Assembly (NCBI GenBank): GCA_015680905.1
Contig: CM027381.1
Coordinates: forward strand, 52,580,501 to 52,644,500
Origin: Coptis chinensis
Taxonomy: Eukaryota > Streptophyta > Magnoliopsida > Ranunculales > Ranunculaceae
DNA length: 64,000 bases
Direction of reading: 5' to 3'
Positions 1-10,540 of this stretch are shown here, piece after piece (within the stretch, counting starts at the first letter, position 1; each line of letters begins with the position of its first letter). The notes beneath the pieces are model-generated. The model worked only from the letters and a program-made list of their open reading frames with translations. It was not told the origin of the DNA and did no database searches. Both the position numbers and the translations under genes were made by a program.

Positions 1-451
1 TAAGCCCATAACACATGATTCAATTCATCTGCCCACGCTCCTTTTCGGTCTTCCAATTTTCTCTTTAAATTGTCCATGATGATTTTGTTTGATACCTCGG
101 CTTGGCCGTTCCCTTCCAGATTGTATGGCGTCGAGAACTTCTGTTTCACCTTGTAGGCTTGAAGAAATTGACGTACCTTTCCTCCAGTAAATTGTGTTCC
201 ATTATCTGCAATGATTGTATGGGGTAAACCGAATCTGCATATTATGTTCTCCCAGAGGAACTTCTTCACATTTTCCTCTTTGACTTGCTGGAGCGCCACT
301 CCCTCTGCCCACTTGGTGAAATAATCAGTGGCGGCCAACATAAATCTTCTCTTGCCGCTGGCCGCGGGCAACGGCCCCACTATATCGAGTGCCCACATGG
401 CTTAACGACCCGCGGACTAAACACATTATGGAGTGGCTCTGCGGGAATGGA
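1..451 (-). pseudogene. integrase core of the Tat element, cut by the window start
   Basis: Minus-strand translation of the first 75 bases reads NLKRKLEDRKGAWADELNHV followed by LWAY, the conserved stretch after the catalytic core of Ty3/gypsy integrases. Upstream pieces (230-400) match the core itself. The C-terminal part lies outside the window. It belongs to the element above and would insert the cDNA into host DNA. Confidence 0.85.
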
Positions 452-2629
452 TTAGTTGGGCAAATCTTTGGCATTTCTCACAAGTTGTTGCATACTCACT
501 GCATCCTTTTTCATATGAGGCCAAAAATATCCCTGCGATATCAATCTATGGGTCGTGGTTCGACCCGCTGAGTGACTACCACAATCCCCTTCATGTACTT
601 CCGCCAAAACTTCTTGCACCTGCTGTGGCCCTATGCATCTCAGTAGGGGGCCGCTGAAACTCTTTTTGTACAAATCCCCATCTAACAAAACATATCTTTG
701 GCTAACCTGCTCCATCTGGCGTCTTTCCTTGGCATTTTCTATCTCTGCTCCCATAAGAAAAGTTTTAATGGGCGTCATCCATCCTATCTCCTTTTCAACG
801 GTGAGACACACACTCTCAGTTTCTGATGTACTTGGTCTGTTTAAAACTCTTACTTCAATAGAACGACCCTCTGTTCCTGGAAGCACCGCGGCCACAAATG
901 CTAAAGCGTCAGCATGTCTGTTCTCACCGCGGCTGAAATGAGCAAATTGAATCTTTTTGAACTTACTGGCTTTTTGTCGGAGAACCTCTAAATATCGTGC
1001 CATCCTTGGACAACGCGCCACAAATCCCCCATTCATCTGACAAATAACCAAATTGGAGTCCGAGAACACCGATAACTCGCTTACTCCTAGATCCTGTGCC
1101 ATATTCAAACCTGCTATCATTGCTTCATATTCGGACTCATTATTCGAAGCTGCAAATCCTAGTTTCATTGATAACTCCAACTTTGTGTTGTCTGGAGTCA
1201 CCAAAACCACGCCAATCCCATTTCCGGTGTCTGTAGCTGATCCGTCCGTGAATAATCTCCATCCATTGCGCGTATCCCATGGGTCCAAGGGATCACGACC
1301 CGATTCTTCTTCCTGATCCATAACCATTTCCTCTCCCCAAGTGGGATCCTCGGCTGGAAATTCCGCTAGGAACTCCGCCATGGCTTTCGCTTTTTCCGCT
1401 GTTCTAACCTGATATTTGATTTCGTAACAACTAAGCATCACCGCCCATTTCAGCATTCTCCCTGACTTGTCTGCCTTCAACGCTTGCTTGAGAGGCAAAT
1501 TTGTTATCACTACCACTGAGTGTGCATCGAAATAAGGTTTCAACTTTAATGCGGAGAACATCAATGCTAAAGCATACTTCTCAATTCTACTGTATCGCGA
1601 CTCGGCGGCTAGCATGGTTTTACTCTGAAAATAAACCGGTCTCTCTATCTTCTCTACAATACGGACCAGAACTGAACTTATTGCATACTCTGAAACCCCC
1701 AAATAGAGATACAATATCTCTCCTTCCTCTGGCCGTGACAGTAAAGGGGCTTTCCCTAAGTAAATCTTTAACTCCTGGAAGGCTTCCTCACACTCAGTGG
1801 TCCATTGAAAATCTGGCGTTTTTCTCAGCAAGCGATACAACGGTCTGCACTTGTCCGAGGATTTGGATATAAATCTGTTCAATGCCACGACTCTACCTGC
1901 TAACCGTTGCACTTCCTTTACATTCTGAGGGGACGGCATCTCCACTAGGGATCTAATCTGCTCGGGGTTGGCCTCAATTCCACGATACGTGACTATATAT
2001 CCCAAGAACTTCCCCGAAGATACCCCGAATGTGCATTTCTCTGGGTTCAGCTTCAGACTATGCTTCCGCAGTATGTGAAAAGTTTCCTGGAGACCCTTCA
2101 AATGCTCTTCTTCCGACATGCTTTTCTCCACCATATCATCAATGTATATTTCCATGCCTTTTCTAATCTTGTCCTCGAACATTTTTTCCCCCAACCGCTG
2201 AAATGTAGCCCCCGCATTCTTCAAACCAAAAGGCATTCTTGTATAACAATACGTGCCTCCTTCCACCACGAATGTAGTCTTTTCTTGATCTGGGCCGAAC
2301 ATCGCGACCTGGTTATATCCCATGGAAGCATCCATGAACGAGAATACCTTGAAACCAGCTGTTCTATCTACTAACTCATCCACCCGCGGCATAGGATAAC
2401 AGTCTTTAGGACACTCTTTATTTACGTCTGTAAAATCCACACACATTCGAACCTTGCCATTCTTTTTTGGAACCGCGACCACGTTGGACAGCCATTCCGT
2501 ACATCCTACGCTCCTGATTATACCCGCATCCCTAAGGCGTATAACTTCTTCGCGAATTCCTTCCGCGTATTTGGGTCTTACGCTTCTCATCTTTTGTCTT
2601 ATAGGCTTCGCACCGTCCTTCATGTGCAA
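452..2629 (-). CDS. reverse transcriptase, RNase H and second (archaeal-type) RNase H of the Tat element
   Basis: Long open minus-strand segment of 725 residues. The reverse transcriptase core lies at about residues 55-230, with the catalytic YIDDMV box near 162 and MPFGLKNAGATFQ upstream of it. The regular Ty3/gypsy RNase H follows (about 265-380). A second RNase H at about 455-590 shows LFTDGSATDTGNG, SNNESEYEA and SRGENRHADAL, the archaeal-type domain that marks Tat elements. The C-terminal 60 residues enter the integrase zinc-binding region (GDCGSHSAGR, then SQGYFWPHM). It would copy element RNA into DNA. Confidence 0.92.
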   Translation of the reverse strand: MHMKDGAKPIRQKMRSVRPKYAEGIREEVIRLRDAGIIRSVGCTEWLSNVVAVPKKNGKVRMCVDFTDVNKECPKDCYPMPRVDELVDRTAGFKVFSFMDASMGYNQVAMFGPDQEKTTFVVEGGTYCYTRMPFGLKNAGATFQRLGEKMFEDKIRKGMEIYIDDMVEKSMSEEEHLKGLQETFHILRKHSLKLNPEKCTFGVSSGKFLGYIVTYRGIEANPEQIRSLVEMPSPQNVKEVQRLAGRVVALNRFISKSSDKCRPLYRLLRKTPDFQWTTECEEAFQELKIYLGKAPLLSRPEEGEILYLYLGVSEYAISSVLVRIVEKIERPVYFQSKTMLAAESRYSRIEKYALALMFSALKLKPYFDAHSVVVITNLPLKQALKADKSGRMLKWAVMLSCYEIKYQVRTAEKAKAMAEFLAEFPAEDPTWGEEMVMDQEEESGRDPLDPWDTRNGWRLFTDGSATDTGNGIGVVLVTPDNTKLELSMKLGFAASNNESEYEAMIAGLNMAQDLGVSELSVFSDSNLVICQMNGGFVARCPRMARYLEVLRQKASKFKKIQFAHFSRGENRHADALAFVAAVLPGTEGRSIEVRVLNRPSTSETESVCLTVEKEIGWMTPIKTFLMGAEIENAKERRQMEQVSQRYVLLDGDLYKKSFSGPLLRCIGPQQVQEVLAEVHEGDCGSHSAGRTTTHRLISQGYFWPHMKKDAVSMQQLVRNAKDLPN

Positions 2630-2866
2630 GTGATGGCAAGCGAAATCTGGATCTATTCATGTTATATCTTCAATCGCCCAAGCAAATATGTCAACATTCT
2701 CTGCTAATAATTGTGTCAGTTTGAATTTCCAGTCTTTTGGCAAGTCCGCCCCTGAAGTAAATTTTTCTTCCTCCCCCACCCCCAGGTTCACGATCTCAAT
2801 TTCATCCAGAGTTTTTGGCCTCTGATGAGATTCGCATTCTTCTGTGAGTACAGCTTCCTGTAATTG

Positions 2867-3295
2867 CTACGCTTCTCCCTTGTCCTTCGTCTGCTTTTCA
2901 CTCCCTATTCCACGGACCATACTTTTTACCGTCACTTGGTGTATATTCTGAGCCGCGACTTGGTCCCCCTTTATTTCGTACACCCCTTTCGCGGGGAAGC
3001 GGATCACCTGATAATAGGTCGACGGAATAGCTTTCATTTCATGAATCCATCTTCTCCCTAGAATGGCATTATACTGGGACCCCATATCTACCACCATAAA
3101 TCTGGTGAATACCGTCGTCGGACCTGCAGTTACCGGCAACGTTATTTCCCCCATAGGCCTTGTCATGCTTCCATTGAAGCCGTACAAATTAGTCTGAGAA
3201 ACCCTCAACTGATCCCTATCTATATTCATCTCTTCCATGGCCCCTATGAACAACATGTCTACTGAACTTCCGCAGTCTATCAACACTCGCTTCAC
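2867..3295 (-). pseudogene. aspartic protease region of the Tat element
   Basis: Minus-strand segment of 142 residues beginning VLIDCGSSVDMLF, the retroelement aspartic protease active-site signature (D-x-G-S-S), followed by the expected hydrophobic ILGRRWIHEM motif about 80 residues later. It lies between gag and reverse transcriptase, as usual for Ty3/gypsy. Its role in the family is to cleave the Gag-Pol polyprotein. Part of a broken or incomplete element. Confidence 0.8.
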
Positions 3296-3348
3296 TAGTT
3301 AATTACCCATTGCTATGGTAATCACCAACGATCTTCATCTTGGCGAAA

Positions 3349-4929
3349 TCACGATTCCAAGTCTTTCGGAGTGAAAGTTATGTTTCCCACTGCCATCGCG
3401 GTCCCTGAAACTAACCGCGTCATGCTTGTCACTTCATTAACCTGTTGTAAGCTCGCTGTCCTTCTCATCTTGTCCCGGTGGGCATTCCTCCCGAGTGTCT
3501 CTCCGCTGTAAATGACATTTATTGTACCCAAGATCCTAGCGGGAGCCTGCCCTCTCTCGGCATGACGAACCTCCGCGACATATTCTCTAAGCATCCCTTT
3601 CTCAATCATTCTTTCCACCAGCCATTTCAAAGCATAACATTCGTTAGTGGCGTGGTTTCTAATCTGATGATAGGCACAAAATGGTTTTCCCTCAATCTCT
3701 CCAGGTGTATTCCGCGGCCCTTCATAATGCTGCAGCCCCTTGATGAGTGGCAAGATTTCCTCTAGTGGCCTATTAAGAGGTGTTTGTTCTATCTCACGGT
3801 ACGGCTTTCTTTCACGAAAATCCCTCCTGTTCCGATCTCCAGATCTGTCGGGTCCACGTCTTTCCCCTCTGTTGGATCCCCCTTCTCTCTCTTCTCTCTT
3901 ACCCCTATCCCTTCTGTCGTCTTTATCCACCGCCTGCACTGCCTTCCCCGATCTCTTTTGTTCCCTCGCATTTCTTTGCATTATATCTTCGTACCGAATA
4001 TACTTTTCTACCTTTGGGTACAAAGCGTGCAGAGTGGTGATTTCGATTTTGGACACTGATTCATGCACCCTAGTCCCCTGCTTCAATCCGTGCTGAAATG
4101 CAATAACCGCGGTATGCTCCTCCAGATTCTCCACCCTCAGGGTCTCCTCTTTGAATCTGCACAGGAACTCCCTTAACGATTCCGCTGACCGCTGTTTGAC
4201 GTTAAACAGTGCCGCGATATCCACTACTCTCCGTTTCTGGTGGATGAAATGGTCCACGAAGGCTCGCTCTAGTTCTTCAAACCTATTGATGCTCCGCGAA
4301 GATAGACGGTAATACCAGTCCGAAGCGCCCCCTTTAAGGCTTGCAGGGAACATCATGCAGCGCAATCCGTCATACTTATTTTCCTGCCACAATGGCATCT
4401 GTTGTCTAAAATGATGCAAATGATCAGTTGGGTCGCCTTTCCCATCATATCTTTCGAATCTTGGTTGACTGAATCTCTTCGGTACCTCTGAATTCCAGAT
4501 CGAATCCGCCAGTGGATTCTTGTTGAGGTTAGCAACCTCCTTTTGAGCAGCACTTTGGTTCGTCTTTTCTACCGCACGGTTAGCTTCTCTATCTTTCTCG
4601 ATCATGGCCTATACCACTTCTAGCGTGATGCCCTCTACCGTATCTACTCCCCTAGACTGGTATACCTCATTCTCTCCTTCCATCTCACTACCTCGGCGAT
4701 CCCCCTGTTCCATGTCCTCTTGTGCGGTGTCTCTTTCCTTTCTCAATTCGTCATTCTCGTTTCTTAACCTGACTATTTCTTCTTGCATAAGTCTGGTGGC
4801 GTCTGCCGCCACATCCGATATGTCTTCCTCTCTACTCACCTCTCTCTCTTCCCTCACTTCCTCCTCTACTTCCTCTCGAACAACTTCCTTTCTAGGTCTT
4901 CCTACCCCCTTTTTTGTTATGGTGGCCAT
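3349..4929 (-). pseudogene. gag region of the Tat element
   Basis: Two adjacent minus-strand reading segments (4609-4929 and 3349-4605). The N-terminal part starts MATITKKGVGRPRKE and is rich in Glu, Arg and Lys, with a heptad-like, coiled-coil character. The second part carries a Ty3/gypsy capsid-like domain (residues about 45-190) with the typical stretches SDWYYRLSSRSINRFEEL and FCRFKEET, then a basic Arg-rich tail. Gag would form the virus-like particle in the cytoplasm. Family assignment rests on these motifs and on position upstream of protease. Treated as a fossil part. Confidence 0.8.
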
Positions 4930-4963
4930 TTTATCTCGCTATTCCCCACAGACGGCGCCAAAA

Positions 4964-5292
4964 TGTATAGACTGTGATTACCACCTCTAATCTTACTCCT
5001 CTCTCCTCCTTTTCTGTTCTCTTTTTCTGTTCTCTTCTTTTGTTCTCCTTCTTTTGTTCTCCTTCTCTTTCTTTCTGGCGCTCTCCCTCTATCTTGTATC
5101 CTCCTCTTTCCACGTACCGCAGCGGTTACCTTGCAGTTCCAGGTGCCGCTCTCCCACTCTCCACGTTTCGCAGCTGTTCCAGAGCGGTTGGGATACCGCG
5201 GATCTGATCCTGTGCACCCTGTCTTCCAACGCTATACCGCATCCGTCCCTTTGTCACCACTAAACTCCTAGGTCATGTGTACGTCCTATACA
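4964..5292 (-). repeat. 5' LTR of the Tat element (~329 bp)
   Basis: The limits are inferred from TGTATAG at the left edge and its inverse CTATACA at the right edge, together with TG/CA ends. The segment sits directly before a primer-binding-like sequence: on minus, TGGCGCCGTCTGTGGGG follows the LTR end, resembling the TGGCGCC-starting tRNA-Asp-type sites of plant Ty3/gypsy elements. It is pyrimidine-rich on plus. The partner LTR is not in the window, so the edges are not confirmed by comparison. Confidence 0.65.
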
Positions 5293-5689
5293 ATATACGA
5301 AGTTGAATTCTGACTTTTTCTAACTCAATGGCAGCATGCACATCCAATGCGACATATCTACGTTGCCCACTAATATAGCAGACCTGCGTTGCCCGCTAGT
5401 ATAGCATGCCTACTAGATATAACAAGTTTAGATTAAAAAACATATTTGTCAATATATGTTTCCATATTAAGCTTTTGTGATATATTTTACATACAAGAAA
5501 TTGGTCCCAATGCCTATTTTCGAGTGAAAATCACTCTTAGAAGTTAGATACAACTTTTTTTTTAATCACTCTCAAGGACAATTTTTGGGTGAAAATAACC
5601 TGAAAACCAATATTCGAGTGAAAATAACCCATAAGGACAAATAGCCCGGATTTGAAATAAATATTTTCCGATTTTACTTTTCTGTCGTT
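5293..5689. other. AT-rich intergenic stretch, nothing recognised
   Basis: Low-complexity, AT-rich sequence after the Tat LTR. One short duplicated phrase occurs (GAGTGAAAAT near 5522 and again near 5610). No open frame, RNA or element end was recognised. Confidence 0.5.
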
Positions 5690-6175
5690 TTGCTATGAAC
5701 AATTATTGTTCATACCCAAATAGGTGAACGTACCTCATACAATATATTAATGCATGAATAATGCTTGTTCAAAACTCATGTTGAGGTATAAACAATGATT
5801 GTTCATACTCCAATAGGTGTTCTTAAATATATATATATATATGTCGAGGTATGAACATTGATTGTGTCATAGCTTATGTTTAGGCATGAACAGTGATTGT
5901 CCATACTCCAAATAGGTCATACTCCAATAAGTGTTCTTACTGATCATACATTATATTGAGGTATGAACATTAATTATTTATACCCCAAATAGGTATGAAC
6001 AATGAGCTCATGTTGAGGTATGAACAATGAGTGTTCATAACTCATGTTAAGCTATGAACAACCCAAATATATATGAATAGTGATTGTTCATAGCTTATGT
6101 CGAGGTATGAACAATGATTATTATATTGTTCATATATCCCAAATAGGTATGAACAATCATTGTTCATACTATATA
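5690..6175. repeat. Degenerate array of inverted TATGAACAATGATTGTTCATA-like units
   Basis: The core GAACAATGATTGTTC, nearly its own reverse complement, recurs many times (about 5696, 5790, 5855, 5890, 5990, 6020, 6075, 6105, 6150). It is interleaved with ACTCCAATAGGTGTTC, CCCAAATAGGT and CATGTTGAGGTATGAAC phrases. Unit spacing is irregular (roughly 30-100 bp). This looks like an old tandem or foldback repeat; its family is not recognised. Confidence 0.75.
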
Positions 6176-6209
6176 CACCGGGTCGTTTCGGTTGGGCCAG
6201 GCCATTTAT

Positions 6210-6300
6210 TATTTCATGTCAAGGGTATACTTGACTTTTTATCTATCCAAGCCATTTTTAATTTTGCATCAAGGGTATACTTGACCTTTCATCTACCCCC
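6210..6300 (+). repeat. Short direct duplication (CAAGGGTATACTTGAC)
   Basis: Two adjacent copies of a roughly 50-bp unit: CCATTT, a TTATTT/TAATTT stretch, then TCAAGGGTATACTTGAC followed by CTATCC/CTACCC, differing at a handful of positions. AT-rich spacer, no coding content. Confidence 0.7.
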
Positions 6301-6363
6301 TTGTATACCCGGAAAGTCACTCCCTGTTTTACATAATCAAATGAAATATTCTAACACTTAAGG

Positions 6364-6403
6364 AAATGATATTTCTTAGGCCCCCCAAGAAGAAATATCA
6401 TTT
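6364..6403. other. Perfect hairpin, 14-bp stem
   Basis: AAATGATATTTCTT and its exact inverse AAGAAATATCATTT flank a 12-base loop. It may be the core of a small foldback repeat. The role is unknown. Confidence 0.7.
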
Positions 6404-6668
6404 ATGGTTCTCATATAAAGAACTACATTCACTTAGAGACTTGATTCCAGGAAATGATTTGGATATGTAGGCAGCCATTGATGGTACAGCCTTAACAATT
6501 CTACAGCAACCCCACCCAAGCAAAATCATAATTAGTGTGTTTGAATAAGTTTTTACCCAAACACGTACAAAACACATACAAACCCACTATGCATGTGCAT
6601 ACCACACATGCACGCCATTATGCTTGTGTTACATGCACTACATGTGTAAATCAACATACACACACCAT

Positions 6669-9600
6669 CAGTGGCGGAGCCAGGGGGCCCAGGGTACACC
6701 CTGGCATACCCTCAACTTTATTAAAAAGAATGTAGTTCTCACTTAACTTGCTCCTACTTTCATCATTGAACCTAAGAAAGGAAACCCAAACAAAATAGCA
6801 CACATGTACTTGATGTACAAACGTACAATACCAAAAAGGCAAAAAAAAAAAAAAAAAAAAAACAGAATAGAAAACCCAACAATCACTCAAACCAAAAAGC
6901 CCACCCATAACCGAAAAAAATCACATATATAAACCCAAACAAAGAAACACCTCTCGTATTTATCAAAAAATAGAAAGAAAAAAACCCCTCACGTACTCTG
7001 CTTCTCCTGTCTCCTACATTCTCTATTACTCTATATTAAAATTTAAGTCTTCTACTATTCTACCCAAACAAACACTTTTACACCTACCGGTTTTGTAAAG
7101 GTAACTAGGTAAGCCTTATATTATTTAACTTTTTGTCGTGTTTTGATCTTTTTGTACTGATTCCTAAACCATATTATTTAGATTTTTATATGTTTATGAT
7201 TATTATTTTATTTTGTGAACATCATTGGTGGTTTATTTTAATTCGTGCAATTTCAATTAAATTGACTAGTTGTTTATTTTAATTGGTTAAATAGCTATGC
7301 TAAAGTATTTGATCAAAGAAATGTCATTGCCCGCTCAACCAATTAACTAGTAACACAGATCATGTTGTTAGTGTTGAAGTAGGATCCTCTTCAAAGCGAA
7401 GTCACCAAGAAACTGATGATGGTGGTGTTGGGCAACCTACGTCAAAGCGGGTTCAACATGGAAATCGTGAAGAACATGACTTGTTGAGTCTTCCGGGAGA
7501 CCCTGGATTGAGGAACAAGATTTCAGATTATCATCCTAATGATCATGACTCGATGATAAGAGTATATTTGCTTAGGGGTCCTTGCCAACCTAATCATATT
7601 TTTACTCCAAGGACAATAGGCAAGAGGAACCGTTGCTTTAAAAAAGAGTGGTATGAATAGTTTAGTTGGTTGGAATATAGTATTCACAAGAATGCCGCAT
7701 TTTGTCACTATTGTTAGCTCCTTAAACCTGATCAGGGAGTAGGAGGCAAAGATATTTTTTCTCACAAGGGGTTTAGTAATTGGGAAAGAAAATCCAAATT
7801 AAAAGAGCATGTTGGACTGTTGGAGGGCCAAATAATGCCCATAATATTGCTTACAGGGTAGCATGGGCGTTACTAAATCAAGAGTAGCATATCGAAACAT
7901 TTCTTTATAGACAATCTGACCAAGTTCGAAAGGATTATCGAATACATCTAACTGCAATAACTTATTGTATTAGGTTTCTTTTGAGACAAGGTCTAGCTTT
8001 CCGTGGCCATGATGAATAAGAGGTGTCGATCAATAAAGGCAATTTTCTTGAACTCATACGATTTTTGAAAGATCATAACGAAGTCATTAAGAACGTTCTT
8101 GATAATGCATCTAAAAATTGGACAGTGACCTCACCTGATATAGAAAAAGAGATAGTGAATGCAGCTGTTGTGGAAACTAAAAATGTTATTTTAAAGGATT
8201 ATGGAAATTCATTGTTTCCTATTTTATTTAATGAAGCACGTGATATATCAATTAAAGAGCAAATGGCAGTTGTTTTACGTTATGTCGACAAAGATTGCGT
8301 GATTGAGAGATTTTTTTGGATTTGTGCATGTTAAGGAAACTAGTGCAGTAACACTTAAAAAGGCAATTGATGAGTTGTTCTCTAAGGATGGGTTAAACAT
8401 ATCTAGACTGCGTGGACAAGGTATGATGGGGCCAGCAATATGTAGGGTGATTTGAATGGCCTAAAAACACTTATAATGAAAGGGAATGAGTCTGCATTTT
8501 ATGTTCATTGTTTCTCTCATCAGCTTCAATTAGCCCTTGTATCATTTGCAAAGAACCATGAGTCAATTGCTCATCTTTTTAGTATTATCTTTCTAATATG
8601 GTAAATAATGTTGGAACATCATGTAAGCAGCGGGATATGTTACACGAAGCAATGAAGGCTAGAATTGTTGCAGCCTTACAAAGCAGAGAAATTCCAAGTT
8701 GCAAAGGGTTGAATCAAGAGACTAGTCTTAAACGATCTGGTGACACTTGATGGGGCTCACACTATTATACACTTCTTGGCATGATAAACACCTATGGTTC
8801 AATACTTGATGTGCTTGATAATGTAGCAGAAGATGGTTCAAGCTCGAAACAAAGAGGTGAGGCTTACGGATTATTGAGTTCAGTGCAGTCTTTTGAATTT
8901 ATCTTAAATTTGCATTTGATGAAAGCAATACTAGGAATTAGCAATAATTTGTCAAACGCTTTGTAGCGTGAAGACCAAGACATTGTCAGTGCCATAACTC
9001 TTGTTAAAATAACAAAGGTATGCTTACAGACGATGAGAGATGATGGGTGGGATAGTCACTTGATTGAAGTTTTTTCACTATGTGCCAAACATGATGTGGT
9101 TGTTCCAAATATGGAAGAGTTGTATGTGGCTCGAGGGAGATCTCGACGAAGAGCGGAAAGAAGCACCAATTTACATTACTATCATGTTGGATTATTCTAT
9201 CAATGTATTGATTTGCAACTTCAAGAGTTATACGACCGGTTTAATGAAGCAAACATAGAATTACTTCTTTGCGAGGCATGTCTTGATCCTTGTGAGTCGT
9301 TTGCTATTTTCGATAAGCAAAAGTTGATCCATTTTGCTCCACTTTATCCCTGATGATTTTTCAAAGATAGATCAGATGGAATTAATGGATCAACTAGAGA
9401 ATTATATCATTGATGTGCGTTTTGATACTAAGTTTGGTAAAGTAAATGGAATTAGCAGCCTAGCCAAACAAATAGTTGAGACGAATAAAAACATTGTGTA
9501 CCCACTTGTGTATTTGTTTATTAAGTTTGCGCTAATTTTATTTGTCTCTACTGCTACAGTATAGGGCATTTTCTGCTATAAATATCATAAAGAATCGTCT

Positions 9601-9972
9601 GCGCAATCGGATGGCGGATGAATGGTTAGATGATTGTTTAATAACATACATTAAAAAATTAGTTTTTGATAGCATTGATACCAAGTTGATCTTGCAACGC
9701 TTCCAAAAGATGAAGAAGGATGACAAAAAAGAAGGTCGTCGAGGACAACTATGAAAAAGTACTTGTTTAGATTGAATTCTTTTTTCATTTCTTATTTTTT
9801 TATAATACATTTATTGCAATTATTTTATATGATTTTTTTTATGTTCGAAATATACGTAGCTTGTTTTGTGATCTGGTTTGAATTTTTAGTAAAAAAAAAT
9901 TAGTGTATTTTTTTTTTTTATGCTTGGTTTCTGGGTGGCTCACCCGCACTTAAATTCCTAGCTCCATTACTG
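6669..9972 (+). mobile_element. hAT-superfamily DNA transposon, full length but inactive
   Basis: Terminal inverted repeats CAGTGGCGGAGCCAGG at the left and CCTAGCTCCATTACTG at the right match at 13 of 16 positions when inverted. The flanking 8-bp target duplication is CACACCAT (6661-6668) against CACACTAT (9973-9980), one mismatch. Eight-base duplications are typical of hAT. The 3.3-kb element carries one plus-strand transposase gene. The surrounding ACACATGC-rich DNA (6560-6660 and 9973-10080) continues across both sides, confirming the insertion point. Stops and shifts in the transposase, plus drift in the ends and target duplication, show it is old. Confidence 0.92.
7375..9754 (+). pseudogene. 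hAT transposase, TTF-zinc-finger/DUF4371 type, broken
   Basis: The frame at 7375 reads a basic N-terminus, then the TTF-type zinc-finger signature (RGPCQPNHIFTPRTIG, NRCFKKEWYE, FSWLEYSIHKNAAFCHYC). Stops interrupt it at 7658-7660 and 7714-7716. Further on come DUF4371 blocks (KNVLDNASKNW, EARDISIKEQMAVVLRYVDK near 8090-8300; CFSHQLQLALV near 8508) and the C-terminal hAT dimerisation region (YPLVYLFIKFALIL, FSAINIIKNRLRNRM, DEWLDDCLITYI near 9498-9660). A small deletion near 9560 shifts the frame inside the usual ATVERAFS motif. A short intron is not excluded. In the family this enzyme excises and reinserts the element; at least six lesions make it inactive. The start codon is uncertain. Confidence 0.88.
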
Positions 9973-9980
9973 CACACTAT

Positions 9981-10535
9981 TACCATTATGTATGTGTATA
10001 ATACACATGCTTATACATGCGAATAATACACGTGCATGTACACACCATTACGCATGTGTATTAGAGCATGCAAACAGCTCTTTACATGTAAATTCGTTGT
10101 TAAAAATTGAATCACTGGTTCTCTAATTGATTCCCTAAAATTGGTGTAGGGAGATGAGAAAGAAAGAAAGAAAAGAGAAAAACATCAAACAAAGTGAAGA
10201 CTTGTTTTTGCCCAAAATCATCAAAGTAGAGGGCAGAACTGTCATTCAACAAAAATTATCATGAGGCCATAATTAAAACACAATATTGTCCTATAGGCTC
10301 GTTTTCTTATGTTATATAAGCTCTTGCATGGCCCCCAAAGATATGATAACCTAAAATCAAAACCCCGTTTTACTTTAAAAAGCCCACTATAAGACCAAGG
10401 ACCAACAGAAATCCAGCCGTTCAAAAAACAGAAAGGCTTGTTTTGGAGAGTATGCATAACATCATAAGACCAATTGAAATTTAGGACCCGCTCGAGAACT
10501 TAATTATAGCTTTAAAAACCTTATAGCCGATGGTA
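9981..10535. other. AT-rich intergenic stretch, nothing recognised
   Basis: Holds ACACATGC-type simple sequence up to about 10080, then A-rich DNA (GAAAGAAAGAAAGAAAAG near 10155). No convincing coding frame or element end was seen. It is the target DNA of both the hAT element and the adjacent Athila insertion. Confidence 0.5.
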
Positions 10536-10540
10536 ATGGC

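Larger units (their letters stand above)
1..5292 (-). mobile_element. Tat-lineage Ty3/gypsy LTR retrotransposon, partial (window edge)
   Basis: Read on the minus strand the order is LTR, primer-binding-like site, gag, protease, reverse transcriptase, RNase H, a second archaeal-type RNase H, then integrase running off the window start. A second RNase H between RNase H and integrase is the hallmark of the plant Tat lineage (Ogre, Retand and kin). The 3' LTR lies outside the window, so insertion age cannot be judged here. The coding part is largely open, with only a few breaks (about three or four), so it looks fairly young but not whole. Confidence 0.9.

Noticed and set aside
633-2374. Several plus-strand open frames opposite the first Tat pol region
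   Set aside because: They are shadows of the long minus-strand RT/RNase H frame and show no domain of their own.
6364-6403. MicroRNA precursor
   Set aside because: A 14-bp perfect stem with a 12-base loop is too short for a plant miRNA hairpin.
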